Assembly (NCBI GenBank): GCA_036245805.1
Contig: BTRK01000004.1
Coordinates: forward strand, 4,402,001-4,466,000
Length of the DNA stretch: 64,000 nucleotides
Direction of reading: 5' to 3'
Source: Pristionchus mayeri
Lineage: Eukaryota > Nematoda > Chromadorea > Rhabditida > Neodiplogasteridae
Shown here: positions 12,331-25,100 of the stretch, piece by piece
Numbering within the stretch: position 1 is the stretch's first letter
Layout of the letters: each line of letters starts with the position of its first letter
Notes under the pieces: generated by a model
Seen by the model: the letters and a program-made list of their open reading frames with translations, nothing else
Told to the model about the DNA's origin: nothing
The model's database searches: none
Translations under genes and position numbers: made by a program

Positions 12331-13125
12331 CCTTCTCTATCGCGCTCTCTCCTTCTCTCTCTCCTCTCTCCTTCTCTCCCTCTATCCATCTCTCCCTCTC
12401 TCTCTCCCTCTCCATCTGCCTCCCCCCTCCTTCTCTTCCTCTCGCCGTCTCTCCCTCTTTCCTTCTTTCCTTCTCTCCCTCTTCCTCTGTCTCTCCCCCC
12501 CCTGTCCGTCTCTCCTTCTCTCCCTCTCTCTCGCCTTCTCTCCTTCTCTAACTCTCTCCTTCTCTCCTTCTCTCCTTCTCTCCTTCTCTCCCTCTCTCAT
12601 TCTCTCCCTCTCTCATTCTCTCCCTCTTGTATTCTTTCCCTCTATCCTTCTCTCCCTCTCTCTCGCCTTCTATCCTTCTCTCCCTCTCTCCTTCTCTCCC
12701 TATCTCCTTCTCTCCCTCTCTCATTCTCTCCCTCTCTCATTCTCTCCCTCTCTCCTTCTCTCGCTCTCTAATTCTCTCCATCTCTCCTTCTCTCCATCTC
12801 TCCTTCTCTCCATCTCTCCTTCTCTCACTCTCTCATTCCCCCCTCTCTCCCTCTCTCCTTCTCCCCTCTCTCCTTCTCTTCCTCTCTCCTTCTCTTCCTC
12901 TCTCCTTCTCTCCTTCTCTCCCTCTCCCTCCGTCTCTCCCTCTTTACCCTTTTCCCTCTCTCCCTCTCTCTCCTTCTCTTCCTCTCTCCTTCTCTCCTCT
13001 ACCATTCTCTCCCTCTCTCACTCTCTCACTCTCTCTCTTTCTTCCCATCTCTCCTCTCTCCTTTTATCTCCCTTTTCCCTCCTGCTCTCCCTATCTCTCC
13101 CTCTCTTCCTATTTCCCCCTCTCCC
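12331..13125. repeat. CT-rich polypyrimidine tract
   Basis: About 800 bp of almost pure pyrimidine on the plus strand, made of interspersed CTCTCTCC, CCTTCTCTCC and CATTCTCTCC units. It directly abuts the satellite. The long open frames across it (Ser/Leu/Pro-rich on plus, Arg/Glu-rich on minus) come from the composition and are not genes. Confidence 0.95.
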
Positions 13126-13129
13126 TCTC

Positions 13130-16100
13130 GTTTTCGAATGCTCTGGAACATTCTAGAAGCTTTGGAACATTTTCGAACTTTCTGGAACATTCAGAAGCTT
13201 TTGGAACATTTTCGAACGTTCTGGAAAATTTAGAAGCTCTGGAACATTCTAGAAGCTTTGGAACATTTTCGAACTTTCTGGAACATTCAGAAGCTTTGGA
13301 ACATTTTCGAACGTTCTGGAACATTCAGAAGCTCTGGACCATTCTAGAAGCTTTGGAACATTTTCGAACTTTCTGGAACATTCAGAAGCTTTTGGAACAT
13401 TTTCGAACGTTCTGGAACATTCAGAAGCTCTGGAACATTCTAGAAGCTTTGGAACATTTTCGAACTTTCTGGAACATTCAGAAGCTCTGGAACATTCTAG
13501 AAGCTTTGGAACATTTTCGAACTTTCTGGAACATTCAGAAGCTTTTGGAACATTTTCGAACGTTCCGGAACATTCAGAAGCTCTGGAACATTCTAGAAGC
13601 TTTGGAACATTTTCGAACTTTCTGGAACATTCAGAAGCTTTTGGAACATTTTCGAACGTTCTGGAACATTCAGAAGCTCTGGAACATTCAGAAGCTTTGG
13701 AACATTTTCGAACGTTCTGGAACATTCAGAAGCTCTGGACCATTCTAGAAGCTTTGGAACATTTTCGAACTTTCTGGAACATTCAGAAGCTTTTGGAACA
13801 TTTTCGAACGTTCTGGAACATTCAGAAGCTCTGGAACATTCTAGAAGCTTTGGAACATTTTCGAACTTTCTGGAACATTCAGAAGCTTTTGGAACATTTT
13901 CGAACGTTCCGGAACATTCAGAAGCTCTGGAACATTCTAGAAGCTTTGGAACATTTTCGAACTTTCTGGAACATTCAGAAGCTTTTGGAACATTTTCGAA
14001 CGTTCTGGAACATTCAGAAGCTCTGGAACATTCTAGAAGCTTGGAACATTTTCGAACGTTCTGGAACATTCAGAAGCTCTGGAACATTCTAGAAGCTTTG
14101 GAACATTTTCGAACGTTCTTGAACATTCAGAAGCTTTTGGAACATTTTCGAACGTTCTGGAACATTCAGAAGCTCTGGAACATTCTAGAAGCTTTGGAAC
14201 ATTTTCGAACTTTCTGGAACATTCAGAAGCTCTGGAACATTCTAGAAGCTTTGGAACATTTTCGAACTTTCTGGAACATTCAGAAGCTTTTGGAACATTT
14301 TCGAACGTTCCGGAACATTCAGAAGCTCTGGAACATTCTAGAAGCTTTGGAACATTTTCGAACTTTCTGGAACATTCAGAAGCTTTTGGAACATTTTCGA
14401 ACGTTCTGGAACATTCAGAAGCTCTGGAACATTCTAGAAGCTTGGAACATTTTCGAACGTTCTGGAACATTCAGAAGCTCTGGAACATTCTAGAAGCTTT
14501 GGAACATTTTCGAACGTTCTTGAACATTCAGAAGCTTTTGGAACATTTTCGAACGTTCTGGAACATTCAGAAGCTCTGGAACATTCTAGAAGCTTTGGAA
14601 CATTTTCGAACTTTCTGGAACATTCAGAAGCTCTGGAACATTCTAGAAGCTTTGGAACATTTTCGAACTTTCTGGAACATTCAGAAGCTTTTGGAACATT
14701 TTCGAACGTTCCGGAACATTCAGAAGCTTTTGGAACATTTTCGAACGTTCTGGAACATTCAGAAGCTCTGGAACATTCTAGAAGCTTTGGAACATTTTCG
14801 AACTTTCTGGAACATTCAGAAGCTCTGGAACATTCTAGAAGCTTTGGAACATTTTCGAACTTTCTGGAACATTCTAGAAGCTTTGGAACATTTTCGAACT
14901 TTCTGGAACATTCAGAAGCTTTTGGAACATTTTCGAACGTTCTGGAACATTCAGAAGCTCTGGAACATTCTAGAAGCTTTGGAACATTTTCGAACGTTCT
15001 GGAACATTCAGAAGCTCTGGAACATTCTAGAAGCTTTGGAACATTTTCGAACGTTCTTGAACATTCAGAAGCTTTTGGAACATTTTCGAACGTTCTGGAA
15101 CATTCAGAAGCTCTGGAACATTCTAGAAGCTTTGGAACATTTTCGAACTTTCTGGAACATTCAGAAGCTCTGGAACATTCTAGAAGCTTTGGAACATTTT
15201 CGAACTTTCTGGAACATTCAGAAGCTTTTGGAACATTTTCGAACGTTCCGGAACATTCAGAAGCTCTGGAACATTCTAGAAGCTTTGGAACATTTTCGAA
15301 CTTTCTGGAACATTCAGAAGCTTTTGGAACATTTTCGAACGTTCTGGAACATTCAGAAGCTCTGGAACATTCTAGAAGCTTTGGAACATTTTCGAACTTT
15401 CTGGAACATTCAGAAGCTTTTGGAATATTTTCGAACGTTCTGGAACATTCAGAAGCTCTGCAACATTCTAGAAGCTTTGGAACATTTTCGAACGTTCTGG
15501 AACATTCAGAAGCTCTGGAACATTCTAGAAGCATTGGAACATTTTCGAACGTTCTGGAACATTCAGAAGCTCTGGAACATTCTAGAAGCTTTGGAACATT
15601 TTCGAACTTTCTGGAACATTCAGAAGCTCTGGAACATTCCAGAAGCTTTGGAACATTTTCGAACTTTCTGGAACATTCAGAAGCTTTTGGAACATTTTCG
15701 AACGTTCTGGAACATTCAGAAGCTCTGGAACATTCTAGAAGCTTTGGAACATTTTCGAACTTTCTGGAACATTCAGAAGCTTTTGGAACATTTTCGAACG
15801 TTCTGGAACATTCAGAAGCTCTGGAACATTCTAGAAGCTTTGGAACATTTTCGAACGTTCTGGAACATTCAGAAGCTCTGGAACATTCTAGAAGCATTGG
15901 AACATTTTCGAACGTTCTGGAACATTCAGAAGCTCTGGAACATTCTAGAAGCTTTGGAACATTTTCGAACTTTCTGGAACATTCAGAAGCTTTGGAACAT
16001 TTTCGAACGTTCTGGAACATTCAGAAGCTCTGGACCATTCTAGAAGCTTTGGAACATTTTCGAACTTTCTGGAACATTCAGAAGCTTTTGGAACATTTTC

Positions 16101-19100
16101 GAACGTTCTGGAACATTCAGAAGCTCTGGAACATTCTAGAAGCTTTGGAACATTTTCGAACTTTCTGGAACATTCAGAAGCTTTTGGAACATTTTCGAAC
16201 GTTCCGGAACATTCAGAAGCTCTGGAACATTCTAGAAGCTTTGGAACATTTTCGAACTTTCTGGAACATTCAGAAGCTTTTGGAACATTTTCGAACGTTC
16301 TGGAACATTCAGAAGCTCTGGAACATTCTAGAAGCTTGGAACATTTTCGAACGTTCTGGAACATTCAGAAGCTCTGGAACATTCTAGAAGCTTTGGAACA
16401 TTTTCGAACGTTCTTGAACATTCAGAAGCTTTTGGAACATTTTCGAACGTTCTGGAACATTCAGAAGCTCTGGAACATTCTAGAAGCTTTGGAACATTTT
16501 CGAACTTTCTGGAACATTCAGAAGCTCTGGAACATTCTAGAAGCTTTGGAACATTTTCGAACTTTCTGGAACATTCAGAAGCTTTTGGAACATTTTCGAA
16601 CGTTCCGGAACATTCAGAAGCTCTGGAACATTCTAGAAGCTTTGGAACATTTTCGAACTTTCTGGAACATTCAGAAGCTTTTGGAACATTTTCGAACGTT
16701 CTGGAACATTCAGAAGCTCTGGAACATTCTAGAAGCTTTGGAACATTTTCGAACGTTCTGGAACATTCAGAAGCTCTGGAACATTCTAGAAGCTTTGGAA
16801 CATTTTCGAACGTTCTTGAACATTCAGAAGCTTTTGGAACATTTTCGAACGTTCTGGAACATTCAGAAGCTCTGGAACATTCTAGAAGCTTTGGAACATT
16901 TTCGAACTTTCTGGAACATTCAGAAGCTCTGGAACATTCTAGAAGCTTTGGAACATTTTCGAACTTTCTGGAACATTCAGAAGCTTTTGGAACATTTTCG
17001 AACGTTCCGGAACATTCAGAAGCTCTGGAACATTCTAGAAGCTTTGGAACATTTTCGAACTTTCTGGAACATTCAGAAGCTTTTGGAACATTTTCGAACG
17101 TTCTGGAACATTCAGAAGCTCTGGAACATTCTAGAAGCTTTGGAACATTTTCGAACTTTCTGGAACATTCAGAAGCTTTTGGAACATTTTCGAACGTTCT
17201 GGAACATTCAGAAGCTTTTGGAACATTTTCGAACGTTCCGGAACATTCAGAAGCTCTGGAACATTCTAGAAGCTTTGGAACATTTTCGAACTTTCTGGAA
17301 CATTCAGAAGCTTTTGGAACATTTTCGAACGTTCTGGAACATTCAGAAGCTCTGGAACATTCTAGAAGCTTTGGAACATTTTCGAACTTTCTGGAACATT
17401 CAGAAGCTTTTGGAACATTTTCGAACGTTCTGGAACATTCAGAAGCTCTGGAACATTCTAGAAGCTTTGGAACATTTTCGAACGTTCTGGAACATTCAGA
17501 AGCTCTGGAACATTCTAGAAGCATTGGAACATTTTCGAACGTTCTGGAACATTCAGAAGCTCTGGAACATTCTAGAAGCTTTGGAACATTTTCGAACTTT
17601 CTGGAACATTCAGAAGCTCTGGAACATTCTAGAAGCTTTGGAACATTTTCGAACTTTCTGGAACATTCAGAAGCTTTTGGAACATTTTCGAACGTTCTGG
17701 AACATTCAGAAGCTCTGGAACATTCTAGAAGCTTTGGAACATTTTCGAACTTTCTGGAACATTCAGAAGCTTTTGGAACATTTTCGAACGTTCTGGAACA
17801 TTCAGAAGCTCTGGAACATTCTAGAAGCTTTGGAACATTTTCGAACGTTCTGGAACATTCAGAAGCTCTGGAACATTCTAGAAGCATTGGAACATTTTCG
17901 AACGTTCTGGAACATTCAGAAGCTCTGGAACATTCTAGAAGCTTTGGAACATTTTCGAACTTTCTGGAACATTCAGAAGCTCTGGAACATTCTAGAAGCT
18001 TTGGAACATTTTCGAACTTTCTGGAACATTCAGAAGCTTTTGGAACATTTTCGAACGTTCTGGAACATTCAGAAGCTCTGGAACATTCTAGAAGCTTTGG
18101 AACATTTTCGAACTTTCTGGAACATTCAGAAGCTTTTGGAACATTTTCGAACGTTCTGGAACATTCAGAAGCTCTGGAACATTCTAGAAGCTTTGGAACA
18201 TTTTCGAACGTTCTGGAACATTCAGAAGCTCTGGAACATTCTAGAAGCATTGGAACATTTTCGAACGTTCTGGAACATTCAGAAGCTCTGGAACATTCTA
18301 GAAGCTTTGGAACATTTTCGAACTTTCTGGAACATTCAGAAGCTTTGGAACATTTTCGAACGTTCTGGAACATTCAGAAGCTCTGGACCATTCTAGAAGC
18401 TTTGGAACATTTTCGAACTTTCTGGAACATTCAGAAGCTTTTGGAACATTTTCGAACGTTCTGGAACATTCAGAAGCTCTGGAACATTCTAGAAGCTTTG
18501 GAACATTTTCGAACTTTCTGGAACATTCAGAAGCTTTTGGAACATTTTCGAACGTTCCGGAACATTCAGAAGCTCTGGAACATTCTAGAAGCTTTGGAAC
18601 ATTTTCGAACTTTCTGGAACATTCAGAAGCTTTTGGAACATTTTCGAACGTTCTGGAACATTCAGAAGCTCTGGAACATTCTAGAAGCTTTGGAACATTT
18701 TCGAACGTTCTGGAACATTCAGAAGCTCTGGAACATTCTAGAAGCATTGGAACATTTTCGAACGTTCTGGAACATTCAGAAGCTCTGGAACATTCTAGAA
18801 GCTTTGGAACATTTTCGAACTTTCTGGAACATTCAGAAGCTCTGGAACATTCTAGAAGCTTTGGAACATTTTCGAACTTTCTGGAACATTCAGAAGCTTT
18901 TGGAACATTTTCGAACGTTCTGGAACATTCAGAAGCTCTGGAACATTCTAGAAGCTTTGGAACATTTTCGAACTTTCTGGAACATTCAGAAGCTTTTGGA
19001 ACATTTTCGAACGTTCTGGAACATTCAGAAGCTCTGGAACATTCTAGAAGCTTTGGAACATTTTCGAACGTTCTGGAACATTCAGAAGCTCTGGAACATT

Positions 19101-22100
19101 CTAGAAGCATTGGAACATTTTCGAACGTTCTGGAACATTCAGAAGCTCTGGAACATTCTAGAAGCTTTGGAACATTTTCGAACTTTCTGGAACATTCAGA
19201 AGCTTTGGAACATTTTCGAACGTTCTGGAACATTCAGAAGCTCTGGACCATTCTAGAAGCTTTGGAACATTTTCGAACTTTCTGGAACATTCAGAAGCTT
19301 TTGGAACATTTTCGAACGTTCTGGAACATTCAGAAGCTCTGGAACATTCTAGAAGCTTTGGAACATTTTCGAACTTTCTGGAACATTCAGAAGCTTTTGG
19401 AACATTTTCGAACGTTCCGGAACATTCAGAAGCTCTGGAACATTCTAGAAGCTTTGGAACATTTTCGAACTTTCTGGAACATTCAGAAGCTTTTGGAACA
19501 TTTTCGAACGTTCTGGAACATTCAGAAGCTCTGGAACATTCTAGAAGCTTGGAACATTTTCGAACGTTCTGGAACATTCAGAAGCTCTGGAACATTCTAG
19601 AAGCTTTGGAACATTTTCGAACGTTCTTGAACATTCAGAAGCTTTTGGAACATTTTCGAACGTTCTGGAACATTCAGAAGCTCTGGAACATTCTAGAAGC
19701 TTTGGAACATTTTCGAACTTTCTGGAACATTCAGAAGCTTTTGGAACATTTTCGAACGTTCCGGAACATTCAGAAGCTCTGGAACATTCTAGAAGCTTTG
19801 GAACATTTTCGAACTTTCTGGAACATTCAGAAGCTTTTGGAACATTTTCGAACGTTCTGGAACATTCAGAAGCTCTGGAACATTCTAGAAGCTTTGGAAC
19901 ATTTTCGAACGTTCTTGAACATTCAGAAGCTTTTGGAACATTTTCGAACGTTCTGGAACATTCAGAAGCTCTGGAACATTCTAGAAGCTTTGGAACATTT
20001 TCGAACTTTCTGGAACATTCAGAAGCTCTGGAACATTCTAGAAGCTTTGGAACATTTTCGAACGTTCCGGAACATTCAGAAGCTCTGGAACATTCTAGAA
20101 GCTTTGGAACATTTTCGAACTTTCTGGAACATTCAGAAGCTTTTGGAACATTTTCGAACGTTCTGGAACATTCAGAAGCTCTGGAACATTCTAGAAGCTT
20201 TGGAACATTTTCGAACTTTCTGGAACATTCAGAAGCTTTTGGAACATTTTCGAACGTTCTGGAACATTCAGAAGCTTTTGGAACATTTTCGAACGTTCGG
20301 AACATTCAGAAGCTCTGGAACATTCTAGAAGCTTTGGAACATTTTCGAACTTTCTGGAACATTCAGAAGCTTTTGGAACATTTTCGAACGTTCTGGAACA
20401 TTCAGAAGCTCTGGAACATTCTAGAAGCTTTGGAACATTTTCGAACTTTCTGGAACATTCAGAAGCTTTTGGAACATTTTCGAACGTTCTGGAACATTCA
20501 GAAGCTCTGGAACATTCTAGAAGCTTTGGAACATTTTCGAACGTTCTGGAACATTCAGAAGCTCTGGAACATTCTAGAAGCATTGCAACATTTTCGAACG
20601 TTCTGGAACATTCAGAAGCTCTGGAACATTCTAGATGCTTTGGAACATTTTCGAACTTTCTGGAACATTCAGAAGCTCTGGAACATTCTAGAAGCTTTGG
20701 AACATTTTCGAACTTTCTGGAACATTCAGAAGCTTTTGGAACATTTTCGAACGTTCTGGAACATTCAGAAGCTCTGGAACATTCTAGAAGCTTTGGAACA
20801 TTTTCGAACTTTCTGGAACATTCAGAAGCTTTTGGAACATTTTCGAACGTTCTGGAACATTCAGAAGCTCTGGAACATTCTAGAAGCTTTGGAACATTTT
20901 CGAACTTTCTGGAACATTCAGAAGCTTTTGGAACATTTTCGAACGTTCTGGAACATTCAGAAGCTTTTGGAACATTTTCGAACGTTCCGGAACATTCAGA
21001 AGCTCTGGAACATTCTAGAAGCTTTGGAACATTTTCGAACTTTCTGGAACATTCAGAAGCTTTTGGAACATTTTCGAACGTTCTGGAACATTCAGAAGCT
21101 CTGGAACATTCTAGAAGCTTTGGAACATTTTCGAACTTTCTGGAACATTCAGAAGCTTTTGGAACATTTTCGAACGTTCTGGAACATTCAGAAGCTCTGG
21201 AACATTCTAGAAGCTTTGGAACATTTTCGAACGTTCTGGAACATTCAGAAGCTCTGGAACATTCTAGAAGCATTGCAACATTTTCGAACGTTCTGGAACA
21301 TTCAGAAGCTCTGGAACATTCTAGATGCTTTGGAACATTTTCGAACTTTCTGGAACATTCAGAAGCTCTGGAACATTCTAGAAGCTTTGGAACATTTTCG
21401 AACTTTCTGGAACATTCAGAAGCTTTTGGAACATTTTCGAACGTTCTGGAACATTCAGAAGCTCTGGAACATTCTAGAAGCTTTGGAACATTTTCGAACT
21501 TTCTGGAACATTCAGAAGCTTTTGGAACATTTTCGAACGTTCTGGAACATTCAGAAGCTCTGGAACATTCTAGAAGCTTTGGAACATTTTCGAACGTTCT
21601 GGAACATTCAGAAGCTCTGGAACATTCTAGAAGCATTGGAACATTTTCGAACGTTCTGGAACATTCAGAAGCTCTGGAACATTCTAGAAGCTTTGGAACA
21701 TTTTCGAACTTTCTGGAACATTCAGAAGCTTTGGAACATTTTCGAACGTTCTGAACATTCAGAAGCTCTGGACCATTCTAGAAGCTTTGGAACATTTTCG
21801 AACTTTCTGGAACATTCAGAAGCTTTTGGAACATTTTCGAACGTTCTGGAACATTCAGAAGCTCTGGAACATTCTAGAAGCTTTGGAACATTTTCGAACT
21901 TTCTGGAACATTCAGAAGCTTTTGGAACATTTTCGAACGTTCCGGAACATTCAGAAGCTCTGGAACATTCTAGAAGCTTTGGAACATTTTCGAACTTTCT
22001 GGAACATTCAGAAGCTTTTGGAACATTTTCGAACGTTCTGGAACATTCAGAAGCTCTGGAACATTCTAGAAGCTTTGGAACATTTTCGAACGTTCTGGAA

Positions 22101-25100
22101 CATTCAGAAGCTCTGGAACATTCTAGAAGCTTTGGAACATTTTCGAACGTTCTGGAACATTCAGAAGCTTTTGGAACATTTTCGAACGTTCTGGAACATT
22201 CAGAAGCTCTGGAACATTCTAGAAGCTTTGGAACATTTTCGAACTTTCTGGAACATTCAGAAGCTCTGGAACATTCTAGAAGCTTTGGAACATTTTCGAA
22301 CTTTCTGGAACATTCAGAAGCTTTTGGAACATTTTCGAACGTTCTGGAACATTCAGAAGCTCTGGAACATTCTAGAAGCTTTGGAACATTTTCGAACTTT
22401 CTGGAACATTCAGAAGCTTTTGGAACATTTTCGAACGTTCTGGAACATTCAGAAGCTCTGGAACATTCTAGAAGCTTTGGAACATTTTCGAACGTTCTGG
22501 AACATTCAGAAGCTCTGGAACATTCTAGAAGCTTTGGAACATTTTCGAACGTTCTTGAACATTCAGAAGCTTTTGGAACATTTTCGAACGTTCTGGAACA
22601 TTCAGAAGCTCTGGAACATTCTAGAAGCTTTGGAACATTTTCGAACTTTCTGGAACATTCAGAAGCTCTGGAACATTCTAGAAGCTTTGGAACATTTTCG
22701 AACTTTCTGGAACATTCAGAAGCTTTTGGAACATTTTCGAACGTTCTGGAACATTCAGAAGCTCTGGAACATTCTAGAAGCTTTGGAACATTTTCGAACT
22801 TTCTGGAACATTCAGAAGCTTTTGGAACATTTTCGAACGTTCTGGAACATTCAGAAGCTCTGGAACATTCTAGAAGCTTTGGAACATTTTCGAACTTTCT
22901 GGAACATTCAGAAGCTTTTGGAACATTTTCGAACGTTCTGGAACATTCAGAAGCTCTGGAACAATTCTAGAAGCTTTGGAACATTTTCGAACGTTCTACN
23001 NNNNNNNNNNNNNNNNNNNNNNNNNNNNNNNNNNNNNNNNNNNNNNNNNNNNNNNNNNNNNNNNNNNNNNNNNNNNNNNNNNNNNNNNNNNNNNNNNNNN
23101 NNNNNNNNNNNNNNNNNNNNNNNNNNNNNNNNNNNNNNNNNNNNNNNNNNNNNNNNNNNNNNNNNNNNNNNNNNNNNNNNNNNNNNNNNNNNNNNNNNNN
23201 NNNNNNNNNNNNNNNNNNNNNNNNNNNNNNNNNNNNNNNNNNNNNNNNNNNNNNNNNNNNNNNNNNNNNNNNNNNNNNNNNNNNNNNNNNNNNNNNNNNN
23301 NNNNNNNNNNNNNNNNNNNNNNNNNNNNNNNNNNNNNNNNNNNNNNNNNNNNNNNNNNNNNNNNNNNNNNNNNNNNNNNNNNNNNNNNNNNNNNNNNNNN
23401 NNNNNNNNNNNNNNNNNNNNNNNNNNNNNNNNNNNNNNNNNNNNNNNNNNNNNNNNNNNNNNNNNNNNNNNNNNNNNNNNNNNNNNNNNNNNNNNNNNNG
23501 TAACATTTTCGAACGTTCTGGAACATTCAGAAGCTCTGGACCATTCTAGAAGCTTTGGAACATTTTCGAACTTTCTGGAACATTCAGAAGCTTTGGAACA
23601 TTTCGAACGTTCTGGAACATTCAGAGCTCTGGAACATTCTAGAAGCTTTGGAACATTTTCGAACGTTCTGGAACATTCAGAAGCTCTGGAACATTCTAGA
23701 AGCTTTGGAACATTTTCGAACTTTCTGGAACATTCAGAAGCTCTGGAACATTCTAGAAGCTTTGGAACATTTTCGAACTTTCTGGAACATTCAGAAGCTT
23801 TTGGAACATTTTCGAACGTTCTGGAACATTCAGAAGCTCTGGAACATTCTAGAAGCTTTGGAACATTTTCGAACTTTCTGGAACATTCAGAAGCTTTTGG
23901 AACATTTTCGAACGTTCTGGAACATTCAGAAGCTCTGGAACATTCTAGAAGCTTTGAACATTTTCGAACGTTCTGGAACATTCAGAAGCTCTGGAACATT
24001 CTAGAAGCTTTGGAACATTTTCGAACTTTCTGGAACATTCAGAAGCTCTGGAACATTCTAGAAGCTTTGGAACATTTTCGAACTTTCTGGAACATTCAGA
24101 AGCTTTTGGAACATTTTCGAACGTTCTGGAACATTCAGAAGCTCTGGAACATTCTAGAAGCTTTGGAACATTTTCGGACTTTCTGGAACATTCAGAAGCT
24201 TTTGGAACATTTTCGAACGTTCTGGAACATTCAGAAGCTCTGGAACATTCTAGAAGCTTTGGAACATTTTCGAACGTTCTGGAACATTCAGAAGCTCTGG
24301 AACATTCTAGAAGCATTGGAACATTTTCGAACGTTCTGGAACATTCAGAAGCTCTGGAACATTCTAGAAGCTTTGGAACATTTTCGAACTTTCTGGAACA
24401 TTCAGAAGCTCTGGAACATTCTAGAAGCTTTGGAACATTTTCGAACTTTCTGGAACATTCAGAAGCTTTTGGAACATTTTCGAACGTTCTGGAACATTCA
24501 GAAGCTCTGGAACATTCAAGAAGCTTTGGAACATTTTCGAACGTTCTGGAACATTCAGAAGCTCTGGACCATTCTAGAAGCTTTGGAACATTTTCGAACT
24601 TTCTGGAACATTCAGAAACTTTTGGAACATTTTCGAACGTTCCGGAACATTCAGAAGCTCTGGAACATTCTAGAAGCTTTGGAACATTTTCGAACGTTCT
24701 GGAACATTCAGAAGCTCTGGAACATTCTAGAAGCTTTGGAACATTTTCGAACTTTCTGGAACATTCAGAAGCTTTTGGAACATTTTCGAACGTTCTGGAA
24801 CATTCAGAAGCTCTGGAACATTCTAGAAGCTTTGGAACATTTTCGAACGTTCTGGAACATTCAGAAGCTCTGGAACATTCTAGAAGCATTGGAACATTTT
24901 CGAACTTTCTGGAACATTCAGAAGCTTTTGGAACATTTTCGAACGTTCTGGAACATTCAGAAGCTCTGGAACATTCTAGAAGCTTTGGAACATTTTCGAA
25001 CTTTCTGGAACATTCAGAAGCTTTTGGAACATTTTCGAACGTTCCGGAACATTCAGAAGCTCTGGAACATTCTAGAAGCTTTGGAACATTTTCGAACTTT

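Noticed and set aside
12240..13748. Ser/Leu/Pro-rich and Arg/Glu-rich frames in the CT tract
   Set aside because: Pure low-complexity translation; stops are rare only because of composition.
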